Shown: piece by piece, positions 35,174 to 43,066 of the stretch | Numbering within the stretch: position 1 is the stretch's first letter | Layout of the letters: the number at the start of each line of letters is the position of its first letter | NCBI RefSeq assembly: GCF_002117145.1 | Contig: NZ_CP008743.1 | Span: forward strand, 1,178,001 to 1,242,000 | Reading direction: 5' to 3' | From: Candidatus Nucleicultrix amoebiphila FS5 | Lineage (GTDB): Bacteria; Pseudomonadota; Alphaproteobacteria; Caedimonadales; Nucleicultricaceae | DNA: 64,000 nucleotides | Notes under the pieces: generated by a model | What the model was told of the DNA's origin: nothing | The model's database searches: none | What the model saw: only the letters and a program-made list of their open reading frames with translations | Made by a program: the position numbers and the translations under genes

Positions 35174-37126
35174 TTGGAGGCCAATCCTTCCTTGATACAA
35201 GTGTTGCGTGCCAAAGGGGTTTCGCCTGATTCCCTCAAGGAAGATATCAAATCCTGGCACGAAACCCATGAAGCGATGGGCCCAGGTCTCAGTGCTTTGA
35301 TTGCCATCGGTGTTTCCCTTGTGATTCCTGGAATCGGCACGGGTGTCTCAGGCGCCATGATGACGGCGGGTGCGAAAGCATTAACCACTCAAATGATTGT
35401 TGGGATGGTGAACAACCAGGGAGACCCCTTAAAAACCCTTGAGGAAATGGCCTCAGGGGATGCCCTAAGAAACACAGTCATCAGTGTAGGAACGGCGGGT
35501 CTCGGGAGTCAACTTGGGACAACCTTCAACATCCCTGTCCATCCAAAAACACTGGATTTTATGGACCATCTGCAGAGCAGTCTCATCGAGACAGCGGCCC
35601 AAATTCCTGTGGAAGGGATTTTCAGTCGACGGGAATTCAGCGATATTTTAAAGGGAAGCTTGAGATTAGGGGCCGCCAATCTGGCAGGGAGCTATGGATC
35701 CTCCCATATAGGAGATGCCTTTAAGCTTGATAAAATTGATGCCCTCACCCAAAAACTCGCCCATGGTGCCTTGGGAGCAGTCTCTGCGGCCTTGATGGAA
35801 GGAGAGCCTATCACCGGCGCCATCGGTGCAGTGGTGGGGGAAATGGTCGGAGATCTCTATCGGGAAGGGCTGGAAGGTCAGAATAACGGTCATCCTGAAT
35901 CTGAAGACACTCAGGCTTTGATTGATCGGGGCGTCACTATCGCTCGCTTTACAGCGGCCACGTTGGCTTGCTTCACCGGACAAGACCCAGATGTTGCCGC
36001 CTTAACAGCAGGCAACGCTGCCCGGTATAATGCTTTGGCCGTGAGTGAAAAGACAAGAGACGTTCTCGTATCCCTGGATGAGATAGAAGAAGAACTGAAG
36101 AGCCTTCATTTTGAAGAATCCACGATTGAAGAAGGGGAGAGAGATCAGGAAGAAGGTGCGAGAAAAATAGCTTTAGAAAAGAAGAAACTCGCTCTTTTCG
36201 TTCACAAGGCAGGGGAAAAACTCCTGGAGCAGTATGCCAAGCTCGCAGATTGGGGAATTGAAAAATTAGAAAAGAACCCGGATGCAGCAAAGATGATAGA
36301 CGTTGTTCTTTTATCTTTTGCCACATACCAACAGCTTATGATGGAGCTTCCTGAACGTTTGGCCACCGGCGAGGCAGAGAGGACGCAAAAGGCACAAAAA
36401 GAACTAGATCGGGCGCTTAAAAGTGGAACGGAAGCGATCAGGGAACACTTGAAGGGGGCAGGGTATAGCAAGGAAGAACAAGTGGTCTATGCCCATGCGG
36501 TGGCAGGGCCTCTTCTGCTCCTCAAAGCAGCAGGTGCTAAAGGGAAAAAAGGAACCAGCACAGCGCCTTCAAAAGAACTGCTCACATCCCTTAAGGATTT
36601 TAAAAAGGCCCATGGGGCGTTGAAGACGAAGGCTTCCATGGGAGAGTATCGCCCTACAGGCGGCCATCATGTTCATGCTAAACAGGGAATGCCTATAACT
36701 TCTCAAGAACGTTTGGAATTAGGGGCTTTCAACTCTTCGATCTTTGATAAGAAAATTGCATGGACGTCTCCTTCTGGAACGCAACAGACCTATAAAGTTT
36801 ACCAAAGAACTGATATTGATTGGACGATGGTGAGGACAGAAGGTCCGCTGAAATTTAGGGGGATGACTAATATGGAGGCTGCAAAATTAGGTAAAGCTCC
36901 ACAGTTAAGAGATGGTTCTTTCGCTACTTTACATCATATTAATCAGAATGGTATGGGAAATTTAGTTGAAGCAAGCACAAGGTACCATGGTGTAGGAAAG
37001 CCCGGGCAAAGCATGCTTCATAGTTTGTGGGGAACAAACAAACCACACCCTACTCATCCTGTTGATCGTAGAAAATTTGACACCGATACCGCAAATTATT
37101 GGAAACAAAGGGTTAATAATGAATGA
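35174..37126 (+). CDS. truncated CdiA copy with LHH nuclease toxin (module 3)
   Basis: The first 500 residues copy the DUF637-like and pretoxin regions of the cdiA-like protein. After TGGHHVHAK a new toxin begins. It carries the LHH signature of the HNH/EndoVII superfamily: FATLHHINQNGMGNLVEA, then STRYHG, LHSLWG and THPVDRRKFDTDTANYWKQR. The frame would start at a TTG (35174), has no signal peptide and could not be exported by itself, so it is an orphan donor module. The stop overlaps the immunity gene by 8 bp. Confidence 0.8.
   Translation: MEANPSLIQVLRAKGVSPDSLKEDIKSWHETHEAMGPGLSALIAIGVSLVIPGIGTGVSGAMMTAGAKALTTQMIVGMVNNQGDPLKTLEEMASGDALRNTVISVGTAGLGSQLGTTFNIPVHPKTLDFMDHLQSSLIETAAQIPVEGIFSRREFSDILKGSLRLGAANLAGSYGSSHIGDAFKLDKIDALTQKLAHGALGAVSAALMEGEPITGAIGAVVGEMVGDLYREGLEGQNNGHPESEDTQALIDRGVTIARFTAATLACFTGQDPDVAALTAGNAARYNALAVSEKTRDVLVSLDEIEEELKSLHFEESTIEEGERDQEEGARKIALEKKKLALFVHKAGEKLLEQYAKLADWGIEKLEKNPDAAKMIDVVLLSFATYQQLMMELPERLATGEAERTQKAQKELDRALKSGTEAIREHLKGAGYSKEEQVVYAHAVAGPLLLLKAAGAKGKKGTSTAPSKELLTSLKDFKKAHGALKTKASMGEYRPTGGHHVHAKQGMPITSQERLELGAFNSSIFDKKIAWTSPSGTQQTYKVYQRTDIDWTMVRTEGPLKFRGMTNMEAAKLGKAPQLRDGSFATLHHINQNGMGNLVEASTRYHGVGKPGQSMLHSLWGTNKPHPTHPVDRRKFDTDTANYWKQRVNNE
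35178..36682 (+). repeat. 1.5-kb direct duplication, copy B
   Basis: Copy of 31739-33243. It provides long homology for recombination that could swap toxin 1 for toxin 3 and delete the DNA between them. Confidence 0.95.
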
Positions 37127-37598
37127 TGAAAAAATTGAGCACTTAATAAAAAGATATAGAAATTTATTTGAGAAAAAAGGTCTTGATAGTAAGAAGCTTC
37201 ATCTTATAGAAGATAAGTTAGAATTGGTTTTGCCTGATGACTTTAAGCAAATTTCTAAGGTTTTTGATGGTTACGAAGAAATTGCAGGCCAATCATTTTT
37301 CTCATTTGATCCTGACGTAAAAGGCTGGAATGTAGTAGAAAAGACTCTCTTTTATCGAAAGAGCTCATGTTTTCTCCCTAGGAATTTTTTAGCTTTGCGT
37401 GAAGAATCAGAGAGTTTTGTTGTCATGGAAACCAAAGATGATCCAAAACTTAACACCTCTATTATAGAATGTAGCTTATCTGACGCTAACAATCTTATTG
37501 ATATGAAATTTTATGATAATCCTACCATCTTCCCAAGTTTCACTGACTTTTTTGAATATTTGATTGAGCAAGAAGAGAAAGACCGTCAGCAAAAGTAG
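37119..37598 (+). CDS. immunity protein 3 (SMI1/KNR4, SUKH type)
   Basis: From the ATG at 37119 the product has 159 residues. The segment IEDKLELVLPDDFKQISKVF followed by DGYEEI matches the SUKH/SMI1-KNR4 N-terminal signature 'E..lg..LP.dyk.f....nG', a widespread immunity family for nuclease toxins. The start overlaps the toxin 3 stop (ATGAATGA), so the two are coupled. A further start at 37062 in the same frame lies inside the toxin gene and I reject it. Confidence 0.75.
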   Translation: MNDEKIEHLIKRYRNLFEKKGLDSKKLHLIEDKLELVLPDDFKQISKVFDGYEEIAGQSFFSFDPDVKGWNVVEKTLFYRKSSCFLPRNFLALREESESFVVMETKDDPKLNTSIIECSLSDANNLIDMKFYDNPTIFPSFTDFFEYLIEQEEKDRQQK

Positions 37599-37659
37599 GA
37601 TCATTGTATTATAAGCTGAGATCGTTGGGGGAGTTTCTTCGGAAGTCGCTGCTGAATTT

Positions 37660-38445
37660 TTGGTTCCTGATCGGGAAGCGCTGGCCCTTGATATTTTGGC
37701 AGACGCCCATCGCACAGGAAAAACCCTCACACAAGAAGAGTTTAAGGAAGCCCTCAAAGAAGAGCTCCGTCACAAGGTAGACTTGGCTCGATTAGCAGGA
37801 GCAGTGACGGCTTTTGCTACGGGACAAGACATCGACATCGCCACCAAAACAGCCACCAATGCGGTAGAGAATAATTTTGTTCCCTTGATATTGGGAGCAG
37901 CTGCCGTAGGGAGTACTCTCTGGACAGGCTATGACGTCTTCACGACGTATCAGGAAGAAGGTGCAGAAGCCGCCGTCAAAAAGCTTGTCGTCTATGGCGT
38001 TGTTGGAGTTGTTACCTATGGCACCGGCAAATATGTCATAAAAGGTGTTCAGTATTTCACGGCCACAGCAGCGTGGGACGCTTATGTGAGCTCCAGCCCT
38101 CTTATGATTAAACTCAGTACCAAACTTTCTGAAGCTGGTCACCGCGTGATGCGTTCATCCCTGGGACAGCGGGTTTTTCAGCAAACTTCAGATAAAATCA
38201 CATCAGGTTTTGGCGTGACTTCTCATGGCGTGAGTCGTAAAGTTGAGAGAGGTGTAAGATCAGTTGACGAACTACAAGCCTTGAAAAATCCTTTGAAAGT
38301 AAATGATATCGTAGTTGATAAGTTGGGAAGAAAGAGTCAAAAATTTATTGGAGAAAAAGCGACTGTTGCAATTAATCCTGATACAGGAAAGATAATATCT
38401 GTATACCCTACTAGCACAAAATTAGCAGAAAGATTAAAAAAGTAA
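37660..38445 (+). CDS. orphan toxin module 4 with VENN pretoxin
   Basis: The frame is open from 37615 and reads as a CdiA pretoxin fragment from a different lineage than the resident one: a GQDIDIATKTATNAVENNF segment has the canonical VENN motif. A hydrophobic region (about residues 90-130) follows. The last 75 residues (GVSRKVERGVRSVDELQALK, D.LGRKSQKFIG, AVAINPDTGKIISVYPTS-like) resemble the BECR-type ribonuclease toxins (colicin E5/D, RelE, barnase-like fold). Only a TTG at 37660 could start it. The toxin class is inferred from pattern alone. Confidence 0.65.
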   Translation: MVPDREALALDILADAHRTGKTLTQEEFKEALKEELRHKVDLARLAGAVTAFATGQDIDIATKTATNAVENNFVPLILGAAAVGSTLWTGYDVFTTYQEEGAEAAVKKLVVYGVVGVVTYGTGKYVIKGVQYFTATAAWDAYVSSSPLMIKLSTKLSEAGHRVMRSSLGQRVFQQTSDKITSGFGVTSHGVSRKVERGVRSVDELQALKNPLKVNDIVVDKLGRKSQKFIGEKATVAINPDTGKIISVYPTSTKLAERLKK

Positions 38446-38448
38446 AAA

Positions 38449-38703
38449 ATGAAAATATATCTAAACGAAGAAGAAATGCAGCTACTTAAAATAGCTGCTT
38501 CAAAAGGAAAAATGGAAGATAGAGTAAGACTTACTCCTGCTTCCCCAAATAAATTTCTACTAAGTGGTGCTGAAGATGATTTTGTAGATCTACGAGAGTG
38601 TTGCAGTGATTATTTAATGATTGTTGGTTTTGATGAGAATTATCATCTTACAAAAGAAGGAAACATATTAGAAAAACTTATCGATAAACTTTATATTGAC
38701 TGA
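38449..38703 (+). CDS. immunity protein 4 (small, family unknown)
   Basis: An 84-residue acidic protein 3 bp after the toxin 4 stop. The position and size are those of a cognate immunity protein. No family is recognised. The ATG follows AAAAAAGTAAAA without a good ribosome site, so it may depend on coupling to the toxin. Confidence 0.6.
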   Translation: MKIYLNEEEMQLLKIAASKGKMEDRVRLTPASPNKFLLSGAEDDFVDLRECCSDYLMIVGFDENYHLTKEGNILEKLIDKLYID

Positions 38704-38757
38704 AGCATAAGTGAATCTGTGATTTTCTTTCTTAGATAATTATAAATAGCCCTCAAA

Positions 38758-39000
38758 GAAGAATCCACGATTGAAGAAGGGGAGAGAGATCAGGAAGAAG
38801 GTGCGAGAAAAATAGCTTTAGAAAAGAAGAAACTCGCTCTTTTCGTTCATAAGACAGGAGAAAAACTCCTGGAGCAGTATGCCAAGCTCGCAGATTGGGG
38901 AATTGAAAAATTAGAAAAGAACCCGGATGCAGCAAAGATGATAGACGTTGTTCTTTTATCTTTTGCCACATACCAACAGCTTATGATGGAGCTTCCTGAA
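38758..39000 (+). pseudogene. 243-bp scrap of the cdiA-like gene
   Basis: Near-perfect copy of 32674-32916 (offset 6084 bp) ending abruptly after 'MMELPE'. Its 5' junction lies at a CCTCAAAGAA that also occurs in module 4 (37751). It marks the right edge of the toxin array and an old recombination end. Confidence 0.85.
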
Positions 39001-39080
39001 TCTTGCCATTGCAGAAATTGTGTAGCAATCAGCCGACGCACGAGAGAGACATCAATATGAACTTTGTCAATGTTCGGCAT
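39001..39080 (-). pseudogene. relic of an aminoglycoside-phosphotransferase-like gene (N-terminus)
   Basis: Read on the minus strand, MPNIDKVHIDVSLVRRLIAT then QFLQWQD is the N-terminal signature of aminoglycoside phosphotransferase family (APH) proteins. It is cut at 39000 by the cdiA scrap, so only 27 residues remain. Confidence 0.5.
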
Positions 39081-39430
39081 TGGTGATATGGCCTCTTGAG
39101 CAGGTGAAAAAAACAGCTATTTATACTCGTCCCTATCCCTTTAAATTTTTTCATGCCAGAATTATTTATTACTTTTTTGAATTTAAAAGAGTCCGAAGCC
39201 CCTTCTGCCAAACGTTCTTTATAAGTATCTTCAGAATTTGCCATTTCTTTTTTGATGACAACCTTGATTTTTCTCAAAACCACGCTTATGTTTATTAGTG
39301 AATACACAAAATAGGTTTAAACGTATCATGAAGAACATCTCTCGATAGCCCTGCAAGATGGGCAAAAGCTTAAAACCAACTATGGTTTTGAAGCTCCTTT
39401 TTAAAAGCCCTGAATTTCGAGAGAGTTGAT
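39081..39430. other. gap between the toxin array and the ABC exporter
   Basis: About 350 bp. A minus-strand frame covers 39029-39307 but shows no ribosome site or recognised motif and overlaps the APH relic in another frame. An imperfect repeat CCAACTATGGTTTTGAAGC lies near 39378. I see no gene. Confidence 0.35.
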
Positions 39431-41203
39431 ATGAGTCACCAACTTCCTAAAACTTTACCTTCTTTTATTTGGTATTTCTTGAAGCCCTATAAGTTAACGG
39501 CTACGATTTTTGTATCCACGGCTATATTAGCTGGTTTTTTTGGACCATTTAATAACATCCTCATTAAAGTCATTATTAACACTTTGCCTCAGGTACACTC
39601 GGAAGATTTGTCTCTTTTAATGTGGCCAGCTCTATTGATTGTTTTAAACTTCATTGTTTTTGACAACTTTACGTGGCGCTCCATAAACTATATGAATTGT
39701 AAATTTCAACCTTTAATTAAAAATCAAATCATTAAAAAAACGCTACGTTTTGTTTTGGGGAGCTCTCATCAGTTTTTTCAAGACAACTTATCCGGACGCA
39801 TTGCCAGTCAAATCACGACTCTTGCTGACAATATCGAGATTATTTTACAGAGGATCGTCGTTGAATTTATTCGAGGAGCCTCATTGCTTTTGGCGTCATT
39901 TGTGACGGCCTATTTTGTAAACGCCCTTTTCTTTTATACACTGTTTTTATGGTTTGTTGTTTTTGCAGTCGTTAGTATTTTTATGTCCAAGCGTTTTGTG
40001 GATTTAGAGGATAGATATGCGGAGTGCGAGTCTATCATTTCTGGCCAATTGGTTGATTGTATTTCTAATCAAAGCAACGTCAGGATTTTCTCTAAAAAAG
40101 AATATGAAATCTCAAGAATGCGTCCTTTTTTATTAGCAACTCAAAAAGCGTTTCAAACGAAAGAACGCTTTGGCATTTTTTTGTGGAGCCTTCAAGGTTT
40201 AATGATCACAATCATGATGGGCTTTTCTGTTTACTTTTTGATTTACCTTTATGGAAAGGGTTTCGTCAGCATTGGAGATTTTGCTTTGATCTTAGGACTT
40301 TCCATGCAACTGGGGCACATGATGTGGTATATGATGTCATTCGTGGATCAATTTAACCAGGCTGTTGGAAAGTGTAAGCAAAGCCTCTCAGCTCTCCTGA
40401 TTCAACCAGAGATTACGGATCGATCAGATGTCCATAATTTACGGGTAAGACAAGGGCAGATTCGCTTTGAAAAGGTCAAATTCCACTATAAAGGAACTGA
40501 ACCCCTCTTTCAAAATAAGTCGGCCACCATCGAGGCAGGACAAAAGGTGGGCCTTGTCGGATATTCGGGTGGGGGCAAAACGACCTTCGTGAACCTCATT
40601 CTAAGGCTTTACGATGTGACAGAGGGACATATTTTTATTGATGGCCAGGATATCCGGGATGTTACCCAAGATAGCTTGCGCGCATCAATTGCTCTGATCC
40701 CTCAAGATCCCTCCCTCTTTCATCGAAGTTTGATGGACAATATTCGGTACGGTAGAACAGATGCTAGCGATGAAGATGTTATTGAAGCTGCCAAACGCGC
40801 TCACGCTCATGAGTTTATTCGCGCATTACCGCAGGGCTACGACTCTCTCGTTGGTGAACGGGGTGTTAAGCTTTCTGGAGGACAACGGCAACGGATTGCG
40901 ATTGCTCGGGCAATCCTTAAAAACGCCCCTATCTTGATTTTAGATGAAGCCACGTCACAACTCGATTCTGTGACAGAGCGCTTTATTCAAGACTCCTTAT
41001 GGGAACTCATGCAAGGAAAAACCACCATCGTCATTGCTCATCGCCTCTCCACCCTCCTTCACATGGACCGCATTCTTGTTTTTGATCGAGGTAAGATCGT
41101 TGAAGATGGATCGCACCAAAATCTTCTTGCCAAAAGAGGTATTTACAAAACGCTCTGGGAAACGCAAGTGGACGGTTTCTTGCCAGACAAAAAGACGCCA
41201 TGA
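39431..41203 (+). CDS. ABC exporter, fused membrane and ATPase domains
   Basis: This 590-residue half-transporter has six membrane helices (residues about 20-310) and an ATPase domain with Walker A GYSGGGKTT, signature LSGGQRQR, Walker B ILILDEATSQLD and the switch His in IVIAHRLS. The layout is that of ABCB/MsbA-like exporters. The substrate cannot be told; its position right after the toxin array may be chance. A multidrug, lipid or peptide exporter is possible. Confidence 0.85.
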   Translation: MSHQLPKTLPSFIWYFLKPYKLTATIFVSTAILAGFFGPFNNILIKVIINTLPQVHSEDLSLLMWPALLIVLNFIVFDNFTWRSINYMNCKFQPLIKNQIIKKTLRFVLGSSHQFFQDNLSGRIASQITTLADNIEIILQRIVVEFIRGASLLLASFVTAYFVNALFFYTLFLWFVVFAVVSIFMSKRFVDLEDRYAECESIISGQLVDCISNQSNVRIFSKKEYEISRMRPFLLATQKAFQTKERFGIFLWSLQGLMITIMMGFSVYFLIYLYGKGFVSIGDFALILGLSMQLGHMMWYMMSFVDQFNQAVGKCKQSLSALLIQPEITDRSDVHNLRVRQGQIRFEKVKFHYKGTEPLFQNKSATIEAGQKVGLVGYSGGGKTTFVNLILRLYDVTEGHIFIDGQDIRDVTQDSLRASIALIPQDPSLFHRSLMDNIRYGRTDASDEDVIEAAKRAHAHEFIRALPQGYDSLVGERGVKLSGGQRQRIAIARAILKNAPILILDEATSQLDSVTERFIQDSLWELMQGKTTIVIAHRLSTLLHMDRILVFDRGKIVEDGSHQNLLAKRGIYKTLWETQVDGFLPDKKTP

Positions 41204-41312
41204 AGCAGGATCTTTTTACCTTATGAAAAAATCCATGCCTGAATTTCGGCGTCGCGCTTTACTGATCTTGGTATAATGAACTATATCCAAGATTAGAGGT
41301 GGGAGGAGACCC

Positions 41313-42359
41313 ATGATTTCTGCTGACAGCAAACGAGAGTATTATCAAGCACTCATAGAGAAAAAAACCGACTACGAAGGTGTATTTTATGTGGGAGTTA
41401 AAACGACAGGTGTCTTTTGTCGTCCCACCTGTTCAGCGCGAAAACCAAAATTTGAACATTGTGAATTTTTTGAGACGGCACAGCAAGCCCTTCTCGCTTC
41501 CTTTAGGCCGTGCAAGCGTTGTCGCCCCTTATCGCACCCTAATCAAGTTTCGGACCTTATCCAGACGCTTGTAAATGCTGTGGAAGAAAATCCAGAGAAA
41601 AGATGGAAAGATAAAGATTTTCAAGCACTCTTCGTTGATGCCTCCACGGCGCGGCGTCAATTCAAAAAGCGTTTCGGTATGACCTTTGTTGAATATGCAA
41701 GAGCACGACGTATGGGCATTGCTATGAAACAAATACGTGCAGGGGAGGCAGTCATCGACGCACAGCTTGACGCAGGGTATGAATCCAGTAGTGGTTTTAG
41801 GGATGCATTTTCCCGTATTATGGGGGCAGCCCCCAGCTTATTGGGACAGCGTCCCATTTTAAAGGCTTCTTGGTTGGACACAAAGCTTGGCCCCATGATC
41901 GCCATTGCAGATGAGAACGCGCTTTATCTTTTAGAGTTCGTTGATCGTCGAGGGTTGGAACGCGAAGTTGAACGTTTGCGACAAAAAACAAAAGCAGCCA
42001 TTATTCCTGGCGTAACACACCCAATTCAGTCCATTGACCATGAACTCGACCAGTATTTCGAGGGGACTCTTCGCACGTTCAAAACACCTTTATATCTTCT
42101 CGGATCTCCTTTCCAAAAAGACGTCTGGGAAGAATTGAGGAAAATCCCCTATGGCGAGACACGTTCGTATGCTGAAATTTCGAAGAGCCTTGGAAAACCC
42201 TCTGCTTTTCGCGCTGTTGCCAACGCCAATGGGGCGAACCAAATTGCTATTGTGATTCCATGTCATCGTGTTATCAACGCAAGTGGAGATTTAGGGGGAT
42301 ATGGGGGTGGTATCGCTCGTAAAAAATGGCTGATTAATCATGAGAAACAAGGAGTGTAA
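41313..42359 (+). CDS. ada: Ada: regulator and O6-alkylguanine-DNA methyltransferase
   Basis: Ada repairs alkylphosphotriesters and O6-alkylguanine by irreversible self-methylation and activates the adaptive response. The N-terminal zinc domain carries GVFCRPTCSARKP and RPCKRCRP with the four Cys, then an AraC-type helix-turn-helix (about residues 90-170), and the C-terminal MGMT domain with VIPCHRV as the active site. The 348-residue length is normal. tag follows after 3 bp, so the two repair genes form an operon. Confidence 0.93.
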   Translation: MISADSKREYYQALIEKKTDYEGVFYVGVKTTGVFCRPTCSARKPKFEHCEFFETAQQALLASFRPCKRCRPLSHPNQVSDLIQTLVNAVEENPEKRWKDKDFQALFVDASTARRQFKKRFGMTFVEYARARRMGIAMKQIRAGEAVIDAQLDAGYESSSGFRDAFSRIMGAAPSLLGQRPILKASWLDTKLGPMIAIADENALYLLEFVDRRGLEREVERLRQKTKAAIIPGVTHPIQSIDHELDQYFEGTLRTFKTPLYLLGSPFQKDVWEELRKIPYGETRSYAEISKSLGKPSAFRAVANANGANQIAIVIPCHRVINASGDLGGYGGGIARKKWLINHEKQGV

Positions 42360-42362
42360 ATA

Positions 42363-42947
42363 ATGATTCTAGGGGTTGATGGTAAAAGGCGCTGTTTTGG
42401 GGGCAAGCCAGGAAAAGAATTCTATGGCGACTACCATGATCATGAGTGGGGCGTTCCTTCCCACGACGATCAGCATTTATTTGAGATGCTTATTCTTGAA
42501 GGAGCTCAAGCGGGGCTTAGCTGGGAAACGATTTTAAAAAGACGCGAAGGATATCGTCAGGCTTTTCATAATTTCGATCCTGTCAAAGTTGCAGCGATGG
42601 ATGATGAGACCCTAGAGTCTTTGCGTCATAACCCTGACATTATTCGTAACCGTTTAAAAATTTATGGGGCACGTCAGAATGCGCAGGCTTTCCTAAAAAT
42701 TCAGAAAGAATTCGGATCTTTTAATCGTTACGTTTGGAAGTTTGTGAATGACAAACCCATTGTAAATCATTGGCAGAAAATGGCAGATGTCCCCGCTAAA
42801 ACAGCTGAAAGTGATGCTCTGTCAAAGAATCTTAAAAAGCGTGGCATGACTTTTGTAGGATCAACAATTATTTATGCGTATATGCAAGCGATAGGCATGG
42901 TAAACGATCACATCCTTAGTTGTTGGCGCAACGGAAAAAATTCTTAA
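42363..42947 (+). CDS. tag: DNA-3-methyladenine glycosylase I (Tag)
   Basis: Tag removes 3-methyladenine from alkylated DNA. The product shows RRCFGG near the start, YHDHEWGVPSHDDQHLFEML and GLSWETILKRR with the conserved residues of the Tag fold, and the late FVGSTIIYAYMQAIGMVNDH block with the zinc ligand His. The length of 194 residues fits. It lies 3 bp after ada. Confidence 0.93.
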   Translation: MILGVDGKRRCFGGKPGKEFYGDYHDHEWGVPSHDDQHLFEMLILEGAQAGLSWETILKRREGYRQAFHNFDPVKVAAMDDETLESLRHNPDIIRNRLKIYGARQNAQAFLKIQKEFGSFNRYVWKFVNDKPIVNHWQKMADVPAKTAESDALSKNLKKRGMTFVGSTIIYAYMQAIGMVNDHILSCWRNGKNS

Positions 42948-43066
42948 GATTCTTCATTTTTGCAAAGAATGGGAAGCTATTCTTGAGAAAAATTTTAGTC
43001 TTTGTGTTCATCGGAGTAATTTCTCTTCATTAATGTAATTTACCATGGGCGCAAATGAACGTGTGT

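Noticed and set aside
37062-37118. Longer start for immunity protein 3
   Set aside because: It lies inside the toxin 3 coding end; the ATG at 37119 overlaps the toxin stop by 8 bp and gives a standard SUKH N-terminus.
39029-39307. Minus-strand 92-codon ORF at the edge of the toxin array
   Set aside because: It shows no recognised motif or ribosome site and overlaps the APH-like relic in another frame; I treat the region as decayed DNA.
39431-41203. ABC exporter as the dedicated exporter of the CdiA-like protein
   Set aside because: It is a single polypeptide half-transporter without HlyD- or TolC-type partners and is separated by about 350 bp of decayed DNA; proximity alone is not evidence.
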